The position numbers and the translations under genes were made by a program. Positions 62,026-64,000 of a stretch of DNA of 64,000 bases are shown one piece after another. The notes under the pieces were generated by a model. It was not told where the DNA came from. It did not search any database and saw nothing but the letters and a program-made list of their open reading frames with translations. The stretch comes from Bacillus massilioanorexius. GTDB taxonomy: Bacteria; Bacillota; Bacilli; Bacillales; DSM-1321. Each line of letters begins with the position of its first letter. Within the stretch, counting starts at the first letter, position 1. The DNA lies in contig NZ_CABKRX010000050.1 of the NCBI RefSeq assembly GCF_902374955.1, forward strand, positions 8,693 through 72,692, read 5' to 3'.

Positions 62026-63339
62026 ATGTTTTGGCTACAATTTTTAATCTTACTAACTTGCATCTTCATCGGTGCTAGGCTCGGGGGTCTAGGCCTTGGT
62101 GTAATGGGTGGAGTCGGGTTAGCAATCTTCGTATTTATTTTTGGTCTTGAGCCAACCTCAGCTCCAATTGACGTGATGCTAATGATATTATCTGTAATCA
62201 CAGCTGCAGGAGCACTTCAAGCTGCTGGAGGTATGGAGTATCTCGTTCATATAGCAGAAAAAGCTTTAAGAAAAAATCCTAAAAGGATCACCTTTATCGC
62301 TCCTATCGTTACCTACCTTTTCACTCTTTGTGCAGGAACTGGCCACGTATCATATTCAGTATTGCCTGTTATTGCTGAAGTTGCTCGAGAATCTGGTGTA
62401 CGACCTGAAAGACCTATGTCAATCGCCGTAATTGCTTCACAACAAGCAATCACAGCGAGTCCAATTTCTGCTGCCACTGTAGCGTTACTAGCTTTACTAG
62501 CTGATTTCAACATTACTTTATTAGACATTTTAATGATCTGTATTCCATCAACCTTTATTGGATGTATGATTGCCGCTTTCGTTGTTAGTAAAAAGGGAAA
62601 AGAACTACCGAATGATCCCATTTATCTAAAAAGATTAGAAGAAGGCTTAGCTCCTATTAAAAAGGATAAAAAAGACTTTACACCTAGTAGGGCTTCAAAA
62701 CTATCTGTCCTTTTATTTTTAATAGCAGCAGTCTTAATTGTTGCTCTTGGTTCTTTTGAGCAATTAAGACCCGGATGGGATGTTGATGGTGTTTATACTA
62801 GAATGTCTATGCCTGTCGCTATTGAAATCGTTATGCTCTCCATTGCTGCCTCAATCATTCTGCTATGCAAGCCGAATGTTGATAGTATCGTTTCAGGTAG
62901 TGTATTTAAAGCGGGAACTTCCGCTGTAGTGGCCATTTTTGGTATCGCATGGATGGGAGACACTTTCTTTAATGGCAATTCAGAATTCATCAATAGCTCG
63001 ATTTCTAGTCTAGTAACATCAGCTCCATGGTTATTTGCACTTGCATTATTTGTGTTATCAATTCTTCTATATAGCCAAGCAGCAACCGTTCGAACACTGA
63101 TGCCTCTTGGAATAACACTCGGAATTAATCCAGCATTGTTGATTGCTATGTACCCGGCTGTTAATGGGTATTTCTTCATTCCAAACTATCCAACAGTTGT
63201 TGCAGCCATCAATTTTGATCGCACAGGTACAACTAGAATCGGAAGGTATATTCTAAATCATAGCTTCATGTTACCAGGACTGGTTGCCTCCATTTCAGCC
63301 ATTACAATTGGTATAATACTGAGCACTATTTTACTTTAG
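62026..63339 (+). CDS. DcuA/DcuB-type anaerobic C4-dicarboxylate transporter
   Basis: A 437-residue Dcu-family carrier with about 11 spans: FIGARLGGLGLGVMGGVGLAIFVFIFGL at the N-terminus and FTLCAGTGHVSYSVLPVIAEVARESGVRPERPMSIAVIASQQAITASPISAATVALL, the family signature. The C-terminus GITLGINPALLIAMYPAVNGYFFIPNYPTVVAAINFDRTGTTRIGRYILNHSFMLPG is also diagnostic. These exchange fumarate, malate or aspartate for succinate during anaerobic growth, which fits the neighbouring dms operon. Start ATG 62026 after TGGAGGAAAATCA. A strong terminator follows. Confidence 0.93.
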   Translation: MFWLQFLILLTCIFIGARLGGLGLGVMGGVGLAIFVFIFGLEPTSAPIDVMLMILSVITAAGALQAAGGMEYLVHIAEKALRKNPKRITFIAPIVTYLFTLCAGTGHVSYSVLPVIAEVARESGVRPERPMSIAVIASQQAITASPISAATVALLALLADFNITLLDILMICIPSTFIGCMIAAFVVSKKGKELPNDPIYLKRLEEGLAPIKKDKKDFTPSRASKLSVLLFLIAAVLIVALGSFEQLRPGWDVDGVYTRMSMPVAIEIVMLSIAASIILLCKPNVDSIVSGSVFKAGTSAVVAIFGIAWMGDTFFNGNSEFINSSISSLVTSAPWLFALALFVLSILLYSQAATVRTLMPLGITLGINPALLIAMYPAVNGYFFIPNYPTVVAAINFDRTGTTRIGRYILNHSFMLPGLVASISAITIGIILSTILL

Positions 63340-63366
63340 AAAATATACTTTTCGCAAAATAAATAA

Positions 63367-63422
63367 AAGAGTCAGGGTAGCCAACTAAAAAAATCATTTT
63401 AGGCCCAGTATCCCTGACTCTT
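63367..63422 (+). terminator. Terminator of the dicarboxylate carrier gene
   Basis: AAGAGTCAGGG (63367-63377) pairs with CCCTGACTCTT (63412-63422), with partial inner pairing, followed by ATTTTAAG. Confidence 0.85.
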
Positions 63423-63759
63423 ATTTTAAGAAGGTCTCTTTACATACATAACTTTCATTACTATTTGTTAGTTCATTGAAAGCCTTGCTTAATGTCCTGC
63501 GCATCCCTATATAAAAGTACACATTAGCTCTTTCTCCCATAATGTTATTCAGCCATCTAAAGCTGTTATTATTAATAAGCTTATTAATATAATAACTAGC
63601 CTTCTCATTATAAAACCATCCTTTTCTCTTTCGTCTAACTTACAATTTTGTCATTTGAAATCTTACACAAAATTGGATCTATTTTTCTTAATTTATTGAA
63701 TCCTTTCATTCCACAAATCGTATGTAAATAGTAATACGATTAATAGGAGCTGAAGTTAG
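63423..63759. other. Intergenic region without a recognisable gene
   Basis: About 340 bases, AT-rich. I see the ribosome binding site of the next gene (AGGAG near 63747) and nothing else. Confidence 0.45.
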
Positions 63760-63963
63760 ATGAGTGAAAAAGGATGTATTAAATGTAGTAGCAGAAATGC
63801 TGCAACTAAAGAAGTAGCCATGACAGGTACGGGTTTATCAAAAATGTTCGACATTCAAAAAAATCAATTTATCGTTGTATACTGTGAAAATTGTGGGTAC
63901 TCTGAGTTTTACAATAAAGATTCTTCTTCCGCATCAAATATCTTGGACTTCTTTTTCAGATAA
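63760..63963 (+). CDS. DUF2082-type zinc-ribbon protein
   Basis: A 67-residue protein with two CxxC pairs: GCIKCSS and YCENCGYSEFYNK, separated by TGTGLSKMFDIQKNQFIVV, and ending SASNILDFFFR. This is the DUF2082/zinc-ribbon nucleic-acid-binding-like family of Firmicutes; its role is unknown. Start ATG 63760 after AGGAGCTGAAGTTAG. The right edge of the window follows 37 bases after the stop. Confidence 0.88.
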   Translation: MSEKGCIKCSSRNAATKEVAMTGTGLSKMFDIQKNQFIVVYCENCGYSEFYNKDSSSASNILDFFFR

Positions 63964-64000
63964 CTTTCCTATAGTACATAATAAAAATTTAAATAGAGGC

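Overview
The window is AT-rich, has strong GGAGG-type ribosome binding sites and frequent TTG/GTG starts, and carries typical Bacillales gene families (BceAB modules, Roc arginine catabolism, YccF, DUF454, PC4/YdbC, excisionase-type HTH). It is chromosomal DNA of a Bacillaceae/Planococcaceae-like Firmicute; genus and species cannot be resolved by eye. I see no rRNA, tRNA, CRISPR array, prophage or intact insertion sequence.

Layout. 1-3.6 kb: the 3' end of an L,D-transpeptidase gene, a DUF2332 protein, a broken histidine-kinase/DUF1541 chimera and two small genes. 3.8-11.8 kb: two tandem BceAB-type peptide-resistance ABC transporters and one BceRS-type two-component system; both transporter promoters carry a matching inverted repeat at the same distance from a TACACT -10 box. 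12-22.3 kb: a YiaA-type protein, a frameshifted lysine/amino-acid permease, YccF, a secreted S15 peptidase, a frameshifted ABC-F ATPase behind an attenuator-like leader, an AlkD-like protein, DUF2804 and DUF454.

22.6-41.7 kb is the metabolic core: an amino-acid catabolic region with two M20D amidohydrolases, a YfcC-type carrier, rocB, ddaH and an IclR regulator, rocG, a glutamate symporter, a 5'-truncated YtcJ-like amidohydrolase, rocD, brnQ (nonsense mutation), rocA and the sigma-54 activator rocR. rocG and rocA each have a -24/-12 promoter and an upstream TGCAAAA inverted repeat, so RocR can be assigned from sequence. Together the genes suggest a route (methyl)arginine -> citrulline (DdaH) -> ornithine (possibly RocB) -> P5C (RocD) -> glutamate (RocA) -> 2-oxoglutarate (RocG).

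41.8-54.4 kb: a GNAT acetyltransferase, a ccdA/membrane protein/TlpA thiol-redox operon, a luciferase-like oxidoreductase, a lipoprotein form of MTA/SAH nucleosidase, a PAS-GGDEF protein, a SEC-C protein, a chemoreceptor with a SigD-like promoter, a PC4/YdbC protein, a Cof-type phosphatase, and a TetR regulator with a paired SMR efflux pump and two matching operators. 54.5-64 kb: a dmsABC/torD anaerobic reductase operon with an upstream Fnr-type box, a LysR regulator divergent from an EamA transporter, a DcuB-like dicarboxylate carrier and a zinc-ribbon protein.

An unusual number of genes here are broken. Several of the lesions are single-base changes, mostly in or beside short homopolymers, so either recent gene decay or sequence error must be considered.
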